A DNA stretch of 64,000 bases from Curtobacterium sp. MMLR14_010 (lineage in GTDB: Bacteria; Actinomycetota; Actinomycetes; Actinomycetales; Microbacteriaceae): positions 558,065 to 622,064 of the forward strand of contig NZ_MJGV01000046.1 in assembly GCF_001865015.1 (NCBI RefSeq), read 5' to 3'. The translations under genes and the position numbers were made by a program. Of the stretch, positions 16,990 through 25,093 are shown piece by piece; positions within the stretch are counted from its first letter, which is position 1, and every line of letters starts with the position of its first letter. Below the pieces are notes generated by a model. The model ran no database searches. It saw only the letters and a program-made list of their open reading frames with translations, and was not told where the DNA came from.

Positions 16990-18072
16990 CTACCAGGACG
17001 CTGGCTCTCCGCCGGGGTAGTTCAGTTCGCAGATGGCTTCGCCGACTCCGTCGATGATGCCTTGCTCGTGGGAGAGATGGACGGCGCCTCGAGCGACGTA
17101 GCGCGCGTACGTGGGCTGGATGCCCCTGCGGTCGTACTCTGCACGCGACGCTCCGCCGAGCTCGGTGTCAGGGCCGCCAGTCCTTGACGCGGCGGCGTAG
17201 AGGTCCTCGTTCACGAGCGTCTGTGCCCAGTCCAACGAGACGACGATCTCGTCCGCTGGATCGTTGCCCGTGTAGGTGATGCGCTTCGGGTACTCCTTTC
17301 CGCTCGAGTCGTCGGTGACGGTCTCAGCGGAACTGGCCACTCGATCGTGGCCGTCGTGGAGCAGGCTGCCGTCGCGTCCGAAGACACCGAGCCAGGTCGT
17401 GTGGACGTGCCCGTGCGCGGCGTTGGCGACGAGGTCGTAGACGACAACGGTGGCGTCATCGGTGTAGAGGTGTGCGAGGAGCCAGTGGTGCCACGTGTCC
17501 ATCGGGTCGGTGTCGAACCACTGGTGGTCGTGGTAGCCCTCGCCGGTGACCGCCGTCGGACTGCCGTTCCGCGTGAGGGTTCCGGTAATGGAGCAGCGGG
17601 CTATGATCAGGTCGGCAAAGTGGGTGTTGTCGTCGAGCGTGATCCCTCCGGTGCCGCCGGGGAGCCAGGGCTGCGTCAGAGCCGTGTAGTGCAGGTCGAC
17701 GACGAGAGATCCGTCTTCGCTCTCGACGTGCAGGTCGTAGGTGCTGAGGTCGCCTCGGACGTGGTTCGCTCCGAAGAGCAGGTCGCACTGGTCCGAGCTG
17801 ACGGTGTCGGCCCGGATGGAGCCGGCTGTGAAGTGGACGACGTTGTCACCGTCGGCGTCGGTGAGCATCACGTTCACCACAGTTCGGTACCGTTCCGGAT
17901 CGTCAGGATCGGTGCCGACCAGGCAGAAGGCGATACCGATGCTCGTGCCGTCGTCGAGTCGGCCGTCGAAGTGCCACAGCTCGCTTCGTCCATCGCCAGG
18001 CTGCTGCTGGAGGCCATCGGAGAACGCCACGCCAGTTTGGGTGACCGCGGCAGTGTCACGGAGTGGGGTCAC
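16990..18072 (-). CDS. CrtC/AttH-type lipocalin-like protein
   Basis: The protein is 360 residues, mostly beta, without a signal peptide. The central GEGYHDHQWFD and DTWHHWLLAHLY segments match the paired-lipocalin family that includes carotenoid 1,2-hydratase CrtC and AttH. Such proteins hydrate or bind hydrophobic terpenoid-like substrates. The start is the GTG at 18072, with GAGGCGA upstream; the frame is open to 18198. It follows the NAD(P)-binding gene by 52 bp in the same direction. With two carotenoid loci within 4 kb, a carotenoid or terpenoid substrate is a reasonable hypothesis. Confidence 0.65.
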   Translation of the reverse strand: MTPLRDTAAVTQTGVAFSDGLQQQPGDGRSELWHFDGRLDDGTSIGIAFCLVGTDPDDPERYRTVVNVMLTDADGDNVVHFTAGSIRADTVSSDQCDLLFGANHVRGDLSTYDLHVESEDGSLVVDLHYTALTQPWLPGGTGGITLDDNTHFADLIIARCSITGTLTRNGSPTAVTGEGYHDHQWFDTDPMDTWHHWLLAHLYTDDATVVVYDLVANAAHGHVHTTWLGVFGRDGSLLHDGHDRVASSAETVTDDSSGKEYPKRITYTGNDPADEIVVSLDWAQTLVNEDLYAAASRTGGPDTELGGASRAEYDRRGIQPTYARYVARGAVHLSHEQGIIDGVGEAICELNYPGGEPASW

Positions 18073-18124
18073 GGTGTCGCCTCGCTGGTGCCGGTGAGAG
18101 GGGTGGGAGCATTGGAGGGGATCG

Positions 18125-18862
18125 TCATCGCTTGAGTACTTCTTCCTTGAACATCTGCAGCGCGCTGACCGCGAGACCGGGCGTGGTGACTGCAACAATC
18201 TTCTGGAGGTACTGGTCGTCGGTCAGCTGATCGAGCAGCATCAGGGCGAGGTCCGGACGGGCGCAGAAAGCGCCGTTGATCTCTGTCTCCTGTGTTGCGT
18301 AGCCCTCGCCTGGGGTGTTGGTGAGACCGGGAGGGCGCACGATGGTCCAGTCGAGGTCGCTGGTGGAGACGTAGGACTCCATCCGTGCCATGTCGTCGTA
18401 GACGGTGCGTGCGAAGGTGCGCCGCGCCAGCACGTACGAGCCCTTCTGCACGGGGCCGCGGCGATGCTGCGACGGGGCGACTCCAAACGACGTCACCACG
18501 ATCAAGCGTCGCCGGTCGTACTTCGCCATCGCCGTGATCAGCAGGTGTGCGCTGGTGGAGTACACGTCCACCTCGTGCCGGGTGAACTTCGTGCCGATCG
18601 TGCAGATCACGGCGTCCGTGCGCAGCACAGCGTCGTCGATGACGGCCCGGTCGGTTGCGTCGCCGGCCAGGACGTGGAGTCGGTCGTGACGGATGGGAAA
18701 TGCATCAGGGTGACGAGTGAGCGCGTGGACCTCGTGTCCGCGATCGAGGGCCTGTCGCACCAGTTCCCGTCCTGTCGGGCCGTTGGCGCCCAAGACCAGC
18801 AGCCGAGAAAGATGTCCCGTCGTTCCCCGGCTCCCTGCGGCCTCGCTGTCGTTGGCGATCAC
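18125..18862 (-). CDS. NAD(P)H-binding protein, NmrA-like atypical SDR
   Basis: The protein is 245 residues. Its N-terminal motif LVLGANGPTGRELVRQAL is the GxxGxxG nucleotide-binding loop of atypical SDRs (NmrA/SDR_a5), followed by the conserved VVTSFG strand and a WTIVRPPGL segment. It lacks a canonical YxxxK, as many family members do, and may act as a reductase, isomerase or redox sensor. The GTG start overlaps the stop of the PPOX gene (GTGA), so they are co-translated. It is probably controlled by the MarR at 19433. Confidence 0.78.
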   Translation of the reverse strand: MIANDSEAAGSRGTTGHLSRLLVLGANGPTGRELVRQALDRGHEVHALTRHPDAFPIRHDRLHVLAGDATDRAVIDDAVLRTDAVICTIGTKFTRHEVDVYSTSAHLLITAMAKYDRRRLIVVTSFGVAPSQHRRGPVQKGSYVLARRTFARTVYDDMARMESYVSTSDLDWTIVRPPGLTNTPGEGYATQETEINGAFCARPDLALMLLDQLTDDQYLQKIVAVTTPGLAVSALQMFKEEVLKR

Positions 18863-19356
18863 AGCTCGACCGTGCGGTTGCGGATGGGGTCGTGGTCCGG
18901 GTTCCGGGTCACGGCCGCCCGAGCTGCCTGCGCGATGTAGGCAATCGTGCTCGAGGGTCCGTCCCAGTACTCGGCGGTGTCCGCTTCGACCTTGAGCAGG
19001 ACGAGCCCCTCGGTTTGTGGCCCGTCCGGGAACCACGCTTGCAGCGGCTTGGCCCAAAGGGACTTCGCCCGCTCACGGTCATGGACAAGCGATGCTCGCC
19101 CTACGAGTGAGGTCCAGGAGTGGCCCGTTGCGTCGGTGAACGCGACGTTCACCTCGGGGTGTGCGCTGATCTGCCGCGCCTTCGCGGAGGTCTCGTAGGT
19201 GAAGAACCAGAGGTCGCCATCGAATTCCGTTTCCTGCAGTGCCATCGGCCGACTGACGATTCGTCCGTCGGCCGTCGTTGTGGTCAACATCGCGACCTTC
19301 GCCTTGCTCATCAAATCCACGACGTGATGCTGCTCGGGGGTGGTGGGGTCGGGCAT
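18859..19356 (-). CDS. Pyridoxamine 5'-phosphate oxidase-fold (general stress protein 26-like) flavoprotein
   Basis: The protein is 165 residues with a split-barrel PPOX fold. VAMLTTTTADGRIVSRPMAL is the typical first hairpin, WFFTYETSAKARQI the second, and the C-terminal LLKVEADTAEYWDG matches the GSP26 group. These proteins bind FMN or F420 and often act as small reductases. I chose the ATG at 19356, which has GGAG upstream. It is the first gene of an operon with the NAD(P)-binding and CrtC-like genes, divergent from a MarR gene. Confidence 0.85.
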   Translation of the reverse strand: MPDPTTPEQHHVVDLMSKAKVAMLTTTTADGRIVSRPMALQETEFDGDLWFFTYETSAKARQISAHPEVNVAFTDATGHSWTSLVGRASLVHDRERAKSLWAKPLQAWFPDGPQTEGLVLLKVEADTAEYWDGPSSTIAYIAQAARAAVTRNPDHDPIRNRTVEL

Positions 19357-19366
19357 GAAGTTCTCC

Positions 19367-19388
19367 AAATCTCTAACAGATTTCTGTT
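19367..19388. promoter_or_regulatory. Overlapping palindromes, candidate MarR operator
   Basis: AAATCT-N5-AGATTT (19367-19383) overlaps AACAGA-TT-TCTGTT (19375-19388). They lie in the 76-bp gap between the divergent PPOX and MarR genes, and this AT-rich patch stands out from the surrounding GC-rich DNA. Confidence 0.6.
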
Positions 19389-19432
19389 TCTTGACGATAC
19401 CTGCCGGACGGGATGGATGGAAGGATGACGAC

Positions 19433-19876
19433 GTGGAACCGACAGACACCCAGGAAGGGAAGAACCTCGACGACGTCCTGACCTGGAACGTCGTCCGCGT
19501 GGCGCGGTTCGTCGGGAATCGACTCGCTGACCGCCTGGCGACCCATGACCTGAACCCGATTCAGTTCGGTGTGCTGGCGTTCCTGGAGCAGGACGGGGAG
19601 CTCACGACGGCTTCGATTGCCCGATCGGTCTTGCTCCGCCCACAGAGCATTGCGCCCCTCCTGGACGGCTTGGAGCAACGCGACCTCATCCAGCGCAGCG
19701 GGACACGTTTGAGGGGGCGCCCCAATCCCGCGCAGATCACGGAAGCGGGCAGGCGCCTCCTCGACGACGTGTGGGGCATCGCGATCGACGCCAACGACCT
19801 CGGCGATGTCGGGCTCACCCAGACCGAGAGCCGAGAGCTCAACCGGCTCCTGCTGAAGATCGCGATCTCTCAGTAG
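19433..19876 (+). CDS. MarR-family transcriptional regulator
   Basis: The protein is 147 residues. A winged helix is visible in LTTASIARSVLLRPQSIAPL followed by LEQRDLIQRSGTRLRGR, the recognition helix and wing of MarR proteins, and helical dimerisation segments lie at both ends. The GTG start has GGAAGGA 7 bases upstream. It diverges from the PPOX/NAD(P)-binding/CrtC-like operon, and the overlapping palindromes between them are the likely site for repression of both sides. Confidence 0.85.
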   Translation: MEPTDTQEGKNLDDVLTWNVVRVARFVGNRLADRLATHDLNPIQFGVLAFLEQDGELTTASIARSVLLRPQSIAPLLDGLEQRDLIQRSGTRLRGRPNPAQITEAGRRLLDDVWGIAIDANDLGDVGLTQTESRELNRLLLKIAISQ

Positions 19877-20096
19877 TCAAAGGACGTCTAGCAACGTGCT
19901 GCGGTCGCTCCTGACGGCGATCCGCGCGAAGGCGGAGCGAACCGTGTACGTGCAGAAGCGGATCCGGCTCCTCGAGCAGGAGAGCGAAATCTTCCGCCGG
20001 CACCGGCGCACTTCGCTCAGCGCCAGACGGTCGGCGCCCGCATCACTGCAGTTCGGACGTCACACCTTCCAGCGCTGTGGATCCGATAGCCGTCGC

Positions 20097-20738
20097 CTAC
20101 CGGTCGATGCTCCGGTGGTCGGGCTTGAACCCGTTTTCCGTGCCCCAGAGTGCCGCTTCGACGCGGGTGACGACACCGATCTTGCTGTAGAGGGTTCGGA
20201 TGTGCGTCTTGACGGTGTTCGGGCTCAGGTGCGTCAGCTCGGCGATCTCCACGTTGCGTTTGCCCTGGGTGATGAGCGCGAGGATCTCCGACTGCCGGTC
20301 CGAGATGCCCTGCCCGCGGCCCGGCCACTCGACACCCGGACCGCTCGGCACCCGTCGACGCGGTGCACCGATGACATGGGTACCGGCGGCCACCTGCAGC
20401 AATCCCTCCGCGAGCTCCGCACCGGTGATGCTCTTGGCGAAGTATCCGGTGGCGCCACGTCGCACGGCCGCGTCGATGAGGTCCTGGTCCATCTTCCACG
20501 TGAACACCGCCACCGTCTTGATGCGCGGGTTCGACACTAACCGTGAGACGTCTTCGTCGTCCGGTTCCGGCTGCGCGAACGTGTCGTAGAGCGCAACGTC
20601 GACGTCAGCGGTGACGCGTCGACGCGCATCGAGCTGGACGACCTCGACCCGGTCTACGAACGGCGCAAGCATGTCGGCCAGTCCGCGGAGCACGAGTTCG
20701 TAGTCGTTCACGAGCGCCACACGGATCCGCTGCTGCAT
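20097..20738 (-). CDS. Orphan NarL/FixJ-type response regulator, probable rhodopsin-operon regulator
   Basis: The protein is 213 residues. An N-terminal receiver (about 1-120) has a candidate phospho-acceptor Asp in ALYDTF (about 53) and the conserved Lys in FAKS (about 102). The usual acidic pair near the N-terminus reads as a single Asp (VNDYE). A C-terminal LuxR helix-turn-helix reads ISDRQSEILALI then LSPNTVKTHIRTLYSKI. No kinase gene is adjacent. It is divergent from the rhodopsin operon, and a perfect palindrome sits just upstream of its start, so it probably controls that operon and itself. Confidence 0.85.
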   Translation of the reverse strand: MQQRIRVALVNDYELVLRGLADMLAPFVDRVEVVQLDARRRVTADVDVALYDTFAQPEPDDEDVSRLVSNPRIKTVAVFTWKMDQDLIDAAVRRGATGYFAKSITGAELAEGLLQVAAGTHVIGAPRRRVPSGPGVEWPGRGQGISDRQSEILALITQGKRNVEIAELTHLSPNTVKTHIRTLYSKIGVVTRVEAALWGTENGFKPDHRSIDR

Positions 20739-20755
20739 GAGAGTCCTCTCCTGTT

Positions 20756-20771
20756 TCACCCCTAGGGGTGA
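20756..20771. promoter_or_regulatory. Perfect 16-bp palindrome between regulator and rhodopsin
   Basis: TCACCCCTAGGGGTGA is fully self-complementary. It lies 17 bp upstream of the response-regulator ATG and 90 bp upstream of the rhodopsin ATG, the expected position for a dimeric LuxR-type regulator site serving both genes. Confidence 0.65.
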
Positions 20772-20815
20772 CACGGGGCCTTTACCGTCCTGGTTCGTTC
20801 GGTGAAGCCAGAGTA

Positions 20816-20838
20816 CGGACCGGTCGCATCCCGGTCCG
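20816..20838 (+). promoter_or_regulatory. Hairpin in the rhodopsin 5' leader
   Basis: CGGACCGG and CCGGTCCG form an 8-bp stem with a 7-base loop, ending 11 bases before the GGAAGGA ribosome-binding site. It may stabilise the mRNA or modulate translation. Confidence 0.4.
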
Positions 20839-20861
20839 GACACGAACCCGGAAGGACCCTC

Positions 20862-21782
20862 ATGCCCGACGCACTCGCTCCATGGAACGCGACGCTCACG
20901 CTCGCGGAGCACTCGATCATCGTCTACGCACTCTCCGTCGCAGGACTTGCGCTCTTCGCCTTCTTCGTGAAGTCCTGGGTCTCCACGAACGAGATCACCG
21001 GCCGGTACCGCACCGGCGTCTACGCCGGCATGTGCATCACCGGCATCGCGTTCCTGTCCTACGTGCTCCTCGTGGTCGAGTTCGCACTCGGCTACGACCG
21101 GAAGGGCGAGTCCTGGATCCCGAATGCCAACGCGATCCTGTCGTGGGCGCCGCGCTACTTCGACTGGACGGTCACCGTCCCGCTGCTTGTCATCGAACTC
21201 ATCGCCGTCGCCACCCTCGCAGGGGCAGCAGCACGACGTCTCCGCGCTGCCGGCATCGCCGCGGCGTTCCTGATGATCAGCACCGGCTTCATCGGCGGCG
21301 TCGTCATCGACTCCGGCACCAACATGGGCGCGCTCTGGATCTGGGGCATCATCTCCGGCATCTTCATGGTGATCCTGTACTTCCTGGTCATCTATGTCGT
21401 CGTCAAGGGCGGCCGTGACCTCAAGGGCTCCGAGGCCGCGACGACGCTCCGCAACGCCGGGATCCTGCTCATCGTCACCTGGATGGCGTACCCGATCATC
21501 TTCGGCCTGCAGGGCTGGGGCCACGGCGGTGCAGTCATCACCTGGATGCAGGTCGTCCTCTCCGCCGCGGACATCGTCGCGAAGGTCGGATTCGGTTCGA
21601 TGATCCACAAGATCGCCAAGCTCCGCTCCGCCGAGGACGTCCGCGCCGGCACCGACACCCTCCCCGAGGCGCTCTGGATCTCCTCGGAGAAGCTCTCCGA
21701 TGGCACCATCCCGAACACCGCCACGACCCACCACTCCCAGAACACCGCCACCGTTGCCGGTGAGCAGCGTGGCCGCCACTGA
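20862..21782 (+). CDS. Microbial (type 1) rhodopsin, predicted outward proton pump
   Basis: The protein is 306 residues with seven helices and an approximately 55-residue hydrophilic C-terminal tail. Helix C reads RYFDWTVTVPLLVIE, giving Asp101, Thr105 and Glu112, the DTE motif of proton-pumping proteorhodopsins. Helix G has Asp237 and the retinal Schiff-base lysine Lys241 (ADIVAKVGFG). Leu109 is at the spectral-tuning position, which predicts green absorption. Ser66 occupies the place of proteorhodopsin His75, and Gly162 aligns with bacteriorhodopsin Trp138, the position that is glycine in antenna-binding xanthorhodopsin. GGAAGGA precedes the ATG. The next two genes make retinal. Confidence 0.95.
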   Translation: MPDALAPWNATLTLAEHSIIVYALSVAGLALFAFFVKSWVSTNEITGRYRTGVYAGMCITGIAFLSYVLLVVEFALGYDRKGESWIPNANAILSWAPRYFDWTVTVPLLVIELIAVATLAGAAARRLRAAGIAAAFLMISTGFIGGVVIDSGTNMGALWIWGIISGIFMVILYFLVIYVVVKGGRDLKGSEAATTLRNAGILLIVTWMAYPIIFGLQGWGHGGAVITWMQVVLSAADIVAKVGFGSMIHKIAKLRSAEDVRAGTDTLPEALWISSEKLSDGTIPNTATTHHSQNTATVAGEQRGRH

Positions 21783-23037
21783 CTTGACGGTCGCGACCAC
21801 CCCGGGGGCCGGAGCGCACACCGCTCCGGCCCCCGGCCCCGTCCGGCCGACACTCCCGGCTCAGGTCGACGTCGCGATCATCGGCGCCGGCTGCTCCGGA
21901 CTCGCGACAGCTGTCCGCCTCACCGAGCTCCCCGGCGATCCATCGGTGCTGGTGCTCGAGGGACGCTCCACCCCCGATCCACGGTCCTGGTGCTCGTGGG
22001 ACGACGGCAGTGACCCGCTGCCCGAGGCGCAGTCGGCGACCTGGAACCGATGGGAGGTTCGGACCGACCACGGCACGAGCACCGGGACGGACCCGGAACA
22101 CCCCTACGTCCTCGTGCGGGCCGCGGACCGACGCGCCGCAGCAGAGCGACGCCTCCGCACCACGTCGACTGCCGTGATCGACGGATCACCCGTCCGGAAC
22201 GTCACAGCCGAGACCGACCACGCACTCGTCCACACACCCGACGGCGTGGTCCGCGCAGGAACGGTGCTCGACGCGCGCGGGCCACGCTGTCCCGAGCACG
22301 TCGAGCCGGGACGTGTCCTCCTGCACCAGCGGTTCGTCGGACAGTGGGTCACCACGACCCGGCCGGTCTTCGACACCTCCACGGTCACCCTCATGGACTT
22401 CACCGACCAGCACGCCGGAGGTGCGGTCCGGTTCATCTACGTCCTCCCCGTCGCACCGGACGTCGCATTCGTCGAGAGCACCCTGTTCACACCCGACGGC
22501 GCCGACCCGTTCGACCACCGCTTCCACATCGCCAGCCACGTGCGTCGCCGCTGGGGACTGACCCCGAACGAATGGCAGGTCGACGAGGAAGAAGCCGGGT
22601 GCATCCCGATGACCGACGCGCCACCGATCGGGCTCACCGGCCGCGCCTTCACCCACATGCCGTCGACCGTCATCGGGACCACCCGGCCGAGCAGCGGCTA
22701 TGGCTTCGCGCGCAGCAACCGCCACAGCGTCGCCCTCGCCCGGCACCTCGCCGGCGGCACACCCGTCCCCGCGTTCACCGACCGCCCCCGGACACGGTTC
22801 CTCGACGCGGTGTTCCTCCGCTTCCTGCGCGACCGGCCCGACCACGCTGCCGAGGCATTCAGGAGGCTCCTCGCCCTGCCCGGCCCGCTCGTTGTGCGGT
22901 TCATGACCGAACGCTCCACCCTCGCGGACGACCTCCGTATCGTGCTCGCGCTGCAGAAACGCCCGTTCCTCCGCGCCCTCCGCTCCACCATCGCCGACGC
23001 CGGTCACCGACGGCGGCACCGGTGGGCTGCGCAGTGA
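21769..23037 (+). CDS. crtY: Lycopene beta-cyclase (CrtY type)
   Basis: The enzyme is 422 residues and should convert lycopene to beta-carotene, the precursor of retinal. The N-terminal FAD/NAD motif VAIIGAGCSGLATAVRL, the WCSWDD segment, LDARGP, TLMDF, FIYVLPVAP and the late SSGYGFARS are all hallmarks of bacterial CrtY cyclases. The gene overlaps the rhodopsin stop. I favour the GTG at 21769, which has GGTGAG upstream; the GTG at 21760 is equally in frame. Its 3' end overlaps the Blh-type gene (GTGA), so the three are one translationally coupled operon. Confidence 0.9.
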   Translation: MAATDLTVATTPGAGAHTAPAPGPVRPTLPAQVDVAIIGAGCSGLATAVRLTELPGDPSVLVLEGRSTPDPRSWCSWDDGSDPLPEAQSATWNRWEVRTDHGTSTGTDPEHPYVLVRAADRRAAAERRLRTTSTAVIDGSPVRNVTAETDHALVHTPDGVVRAGTVLDARGPRCPEHVEPGRVLLHQRFVGQWVTTTRPVFDTSTVTLMDFTDQHAGGAVRFIYVLPVAPDVAFVESTLFTPDGADPFDHRFHIASHVRRRWGLTPNEWQVDEEEAGCIPMTDAPPIGLTGRAFTHMPSTVIGTTRPSSGYGFARSNRHSVALARHLAGGTPVPAFTDRPRTRFLDAVFLRFLRDRPDHAAEAFRRLLALPGPLVVRFMTERSTLADDLRIVLALQKRPFLRALRSTIADAGHRRRHRWAAQ

Positions 23038-24098
23038 CCGCGCTCGTTCGCGGGGGCGTCCAGCCCGCAGCAGCCGCGACACCGCCAGCACTGCAGACGT
23101 GGGTGTCGGACCGCATCCTCGCTCCAGTGACGACGCTGCTGCTCGTCGTCGCGACGCTCAGCGCGGCGGTGCACCTCGCGGGGGCGGAGATCCCGATGCC
23201 GGTGCAACTCGTGCCGTTCGCGGTCAGCATCCTCGTCTTCGGCCTGCCCCACGGCGCTCTCGACCACCTCGTCCCTGCTCGGCTGCGGCCAGGGACGAGC
23301 ACCGCCCGCTCCGTCCTCGTCGTCATCACGCTCTACCTCGTCGTCGGGACGGCGACCGCCGCGCTGTGGACGGCCACGCCCGTGCTCGGGTTCACGGCAT
23401 TCATCGTGATCACCTGGTTCCACTGGGGTCAAGGCGACCTCTTCATCGATCGGATCCTCGATGACGGTACGACAGGGCGCGGCGGCGCCGCACTCACCGT
23501 CGCCGTGCGCGGCGCACTGCCGATGCTGGTCCCCTTCATCGCACAACCGGCAGCCGCGACTGCCGTCGTCACGGGCACCGTCACCGACTTCGGCGCTGAC
23601 CACGACGCGGTCGCGAGCGTGTCCCTTCCCCTCCGCATCGCGGTCGGTGTCCTCGTTGGCGCACTGATCCTGCTCCACCTCACCGCGGTCAGGAGAAACG
23701 GAACGCCCCTCTGGCGCCAGGCCTCCGAGGACATCGTCCTCGTCGTGTTCTTCGCGATCGTCCCCCCGGTCCTCGCAGTCGGGCTTTACTTCACCCTTTG
23801 GCACTCCGTCCGCCACATCCTCCGCCTCGAGCTCACCGACAGCGGCTCCGCGGAACAGCTCCACCGCGGCCAGCTCCTGGCACCGTTCCTGCAGTTCATG
23901 AGGCAGGCATGGCCCATCACGGCGATCGCCGTCGGCATGCTCGTCGCCCTCGCGCTCACCCTGCACCGCGCCGACCTCGGTACCTACCTCGCACTCATCG
24001 CCGCGCTGACGACACCGCACGCCGTCGTCGTGACGTGGATGGACCACATCCAACACACCTGGCATTGCAACCAGACCACCGACACGGGGCCAGCATGA
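23034..24098 (+). CDS. blh: Brp/Blh-family beta-carotene 15,15'-dioxygenase
   Basis: The protein is 354 residues with about eight to nine membrane helices. It should cleave beta-carotene symmetrically into two retinal molecules, the rhodopsin chromophore. The family's iron-ligand histidine motifs are in order: PHGALDH (about 76), WFHWGQGD (about 128), LWHSVRHILR (about 260) and TTPHAVVVTWMDH near the C-terminus. The GTG start overlaps crtY. Rhodopsin, cyclase and dioxygenase together are enough to make a functional pigment if lycopene is available. Confidence 0.92.
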   Translation: MTALVRGGVQPAAAATPPALQTWVSDRILAPVTTLLLVVATLSAAVHLAGAEIPMPVQLVPFAVSILVFGLPHGALDHLVPARLRPGTSTARSVLVVITLYLVVGTATAALWTATPVLGFTAFIVITWFHWGQGDLFIDRILDDGTTGRGGAALTVAVRGALPMLVPFIAQPAAATAVVTGTVTDFGADHDAVASVSLPLRIAVGVLVGALILLHLTAVRRNGTPLWRQASEDIVLVVFFAIVPPVLAVGLYFTLWHSVRHILRLELTDSGSAEQLHRGQLLAPFLQFMRQAWPITAIAVGMLVALALTLHRADLGTYLALIAALTTPHAVVVTWMDHIQHTWHCNQTTDTGPA

Positions 24099-24192
24099 TC
24101 GAGACCCCAGCCCCGTGCGGCAGAGGATCCTTGGGCGGACGTGGCGGCATCGCTGGCGCTGCCAGTGTTGTGGTTGATGCCATGCTGACGCC

Positions 24193-25044
24193 ATGGATCA
24201 CAGCATCGTCACTGAGCACGTCGCGTCTCGGGACGGCACCTCGATCGGCTACCTCCGCCAGGGCGCCGGACCAGGCATCGTCCTGGTGCAGGGCGCGATG
24301 GCTGACGTCCACGCATACCGAGACCTCGCCCTTGCCCTGTCCTCCTCGTTCACAGTCATCACCGCCGAACGACGCGGCCGAGGGATCAGCCCGCGCCCGT
24401 ACACCACCGACCACACCATCGCCCGCGACGTCGAGGACCTCGACGCCATCATGACCGCGACCGGCGCGACGAAGCTCTTCGGACTCAGCTCCGGCGCTGT
24501 CATCGCCCTGGAAGCCGCACGCACCCTGCCCGAAGTGGAGCAGCTCGCGGTCTACGAGCCCCCGTTCTACCGCGACGGCATCGACCGGGACGGCATCCGC
24601 CGACTCAACGCCGAAATCGAGCGCGGACAGTCCGGGGCTGCACTCATCGACGCGCTCGTCATTGCAGGGACCGCGCCTACGCTCATTGCGCGAACCCCGC
24701 GGCTCATCGCCCGCGCCCTGGGCCGTGTCGTCCTCGCGGTCCAGTCCCGCCAGCCCGGCCCAGCGTCATCGCTCCGCGACCTCCTTCCGGGCGTCCGCTA
24801 CGACTTCCACGACGTCGCCGAACGCGACGGCCACATCCAGGACCACGCGAGCGTCGACTGTGCAGTCCTGCTGCTCAGCGGAACCGCGAGCCCGGCATTC
24901 CTCCGCACCGCGATCCGCGACCTTGCCGGCATCATCCCCGACTCGCGGCACGTGGAATTCGACGGACTCGGCCACGACGGCCCATGGAACAGCGGCGGCC
25001 CCGAGCAGATCAGCGCCGCGCTCCACGCCTTCTTCACACTGTGA
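24193..25044 (+). CDS. Alpha/beta-hydrolase fold protein
   Basis: The protein is 283 residues. The alpha/beta-hydrolase core is visible: an early strand with a GPGIVLVQGAM oxyanion-type loop, ERRGRGIS in the usual D/ERRGxG position, the nucleophile elbow GLSSGA (Ser at about 98) and a late GLGHDGPW with the catalytic-type His. The acid after the sixth strand is not obvious (LLLSGTASP where D is usual). The ATG at 24193 is preceded by a CATGCT box at leaderless spacing. Substrate is unknown. It follows the rhodopsin operon by 94 bp but appears to be separate. Confidence 0.82.
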   Translation: MDHSIVTEHVASRDGTSIGYLRQGAGPGIVLVQGAMADVHAYRDLALALSSSFTVITAERRGRGISPRPYTTDHTIARDVEDLDAIMTATGATKLFGLSSGAVIALEAARTLPEVEQLAVYEPPFYRDGIDRDGIRRLNAEIERGQSGAALIDALVIAGTAPTLIARTPRLIARALGRVVLAVQSRQPGPASSLRDLLPGVRYDFHDVAERDGHIQDHASVDCAVLLLSGTASPAFLRTAIRDLAGIIPDSRHVEFDGLGHDGPWNSGGPEQISAALHAFFTL

Positions 25045-25060
25045 GTCGGGCGCAGCAGCG

Positions 25061-25075
25061 CCTCAATAGCCGATC
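25061..25075. repeat. 15-bp inverted repeat, left copy flanking the MarR/oxidoreductase module
   Basis: CCTCAATAGCCGATC here is the exact reverse complement of 26536-26550. This copy is also part of a perfect 14-bp palindrome, TAGCCGATCGGCTA (25067-25080), in the convergent gap, which could serve as a weak bidirectional terminator. Confidence 0.6.
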
Positions 25076-25093
25076 GGCTAGTGAGACGTCCGA

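Noticed and set aside
19896-20540. A 214-codon plus-strand frame across the response-regulator gene
   Set aside because: It is antisense to a clear NarL-type regulator and has no recognisable features.
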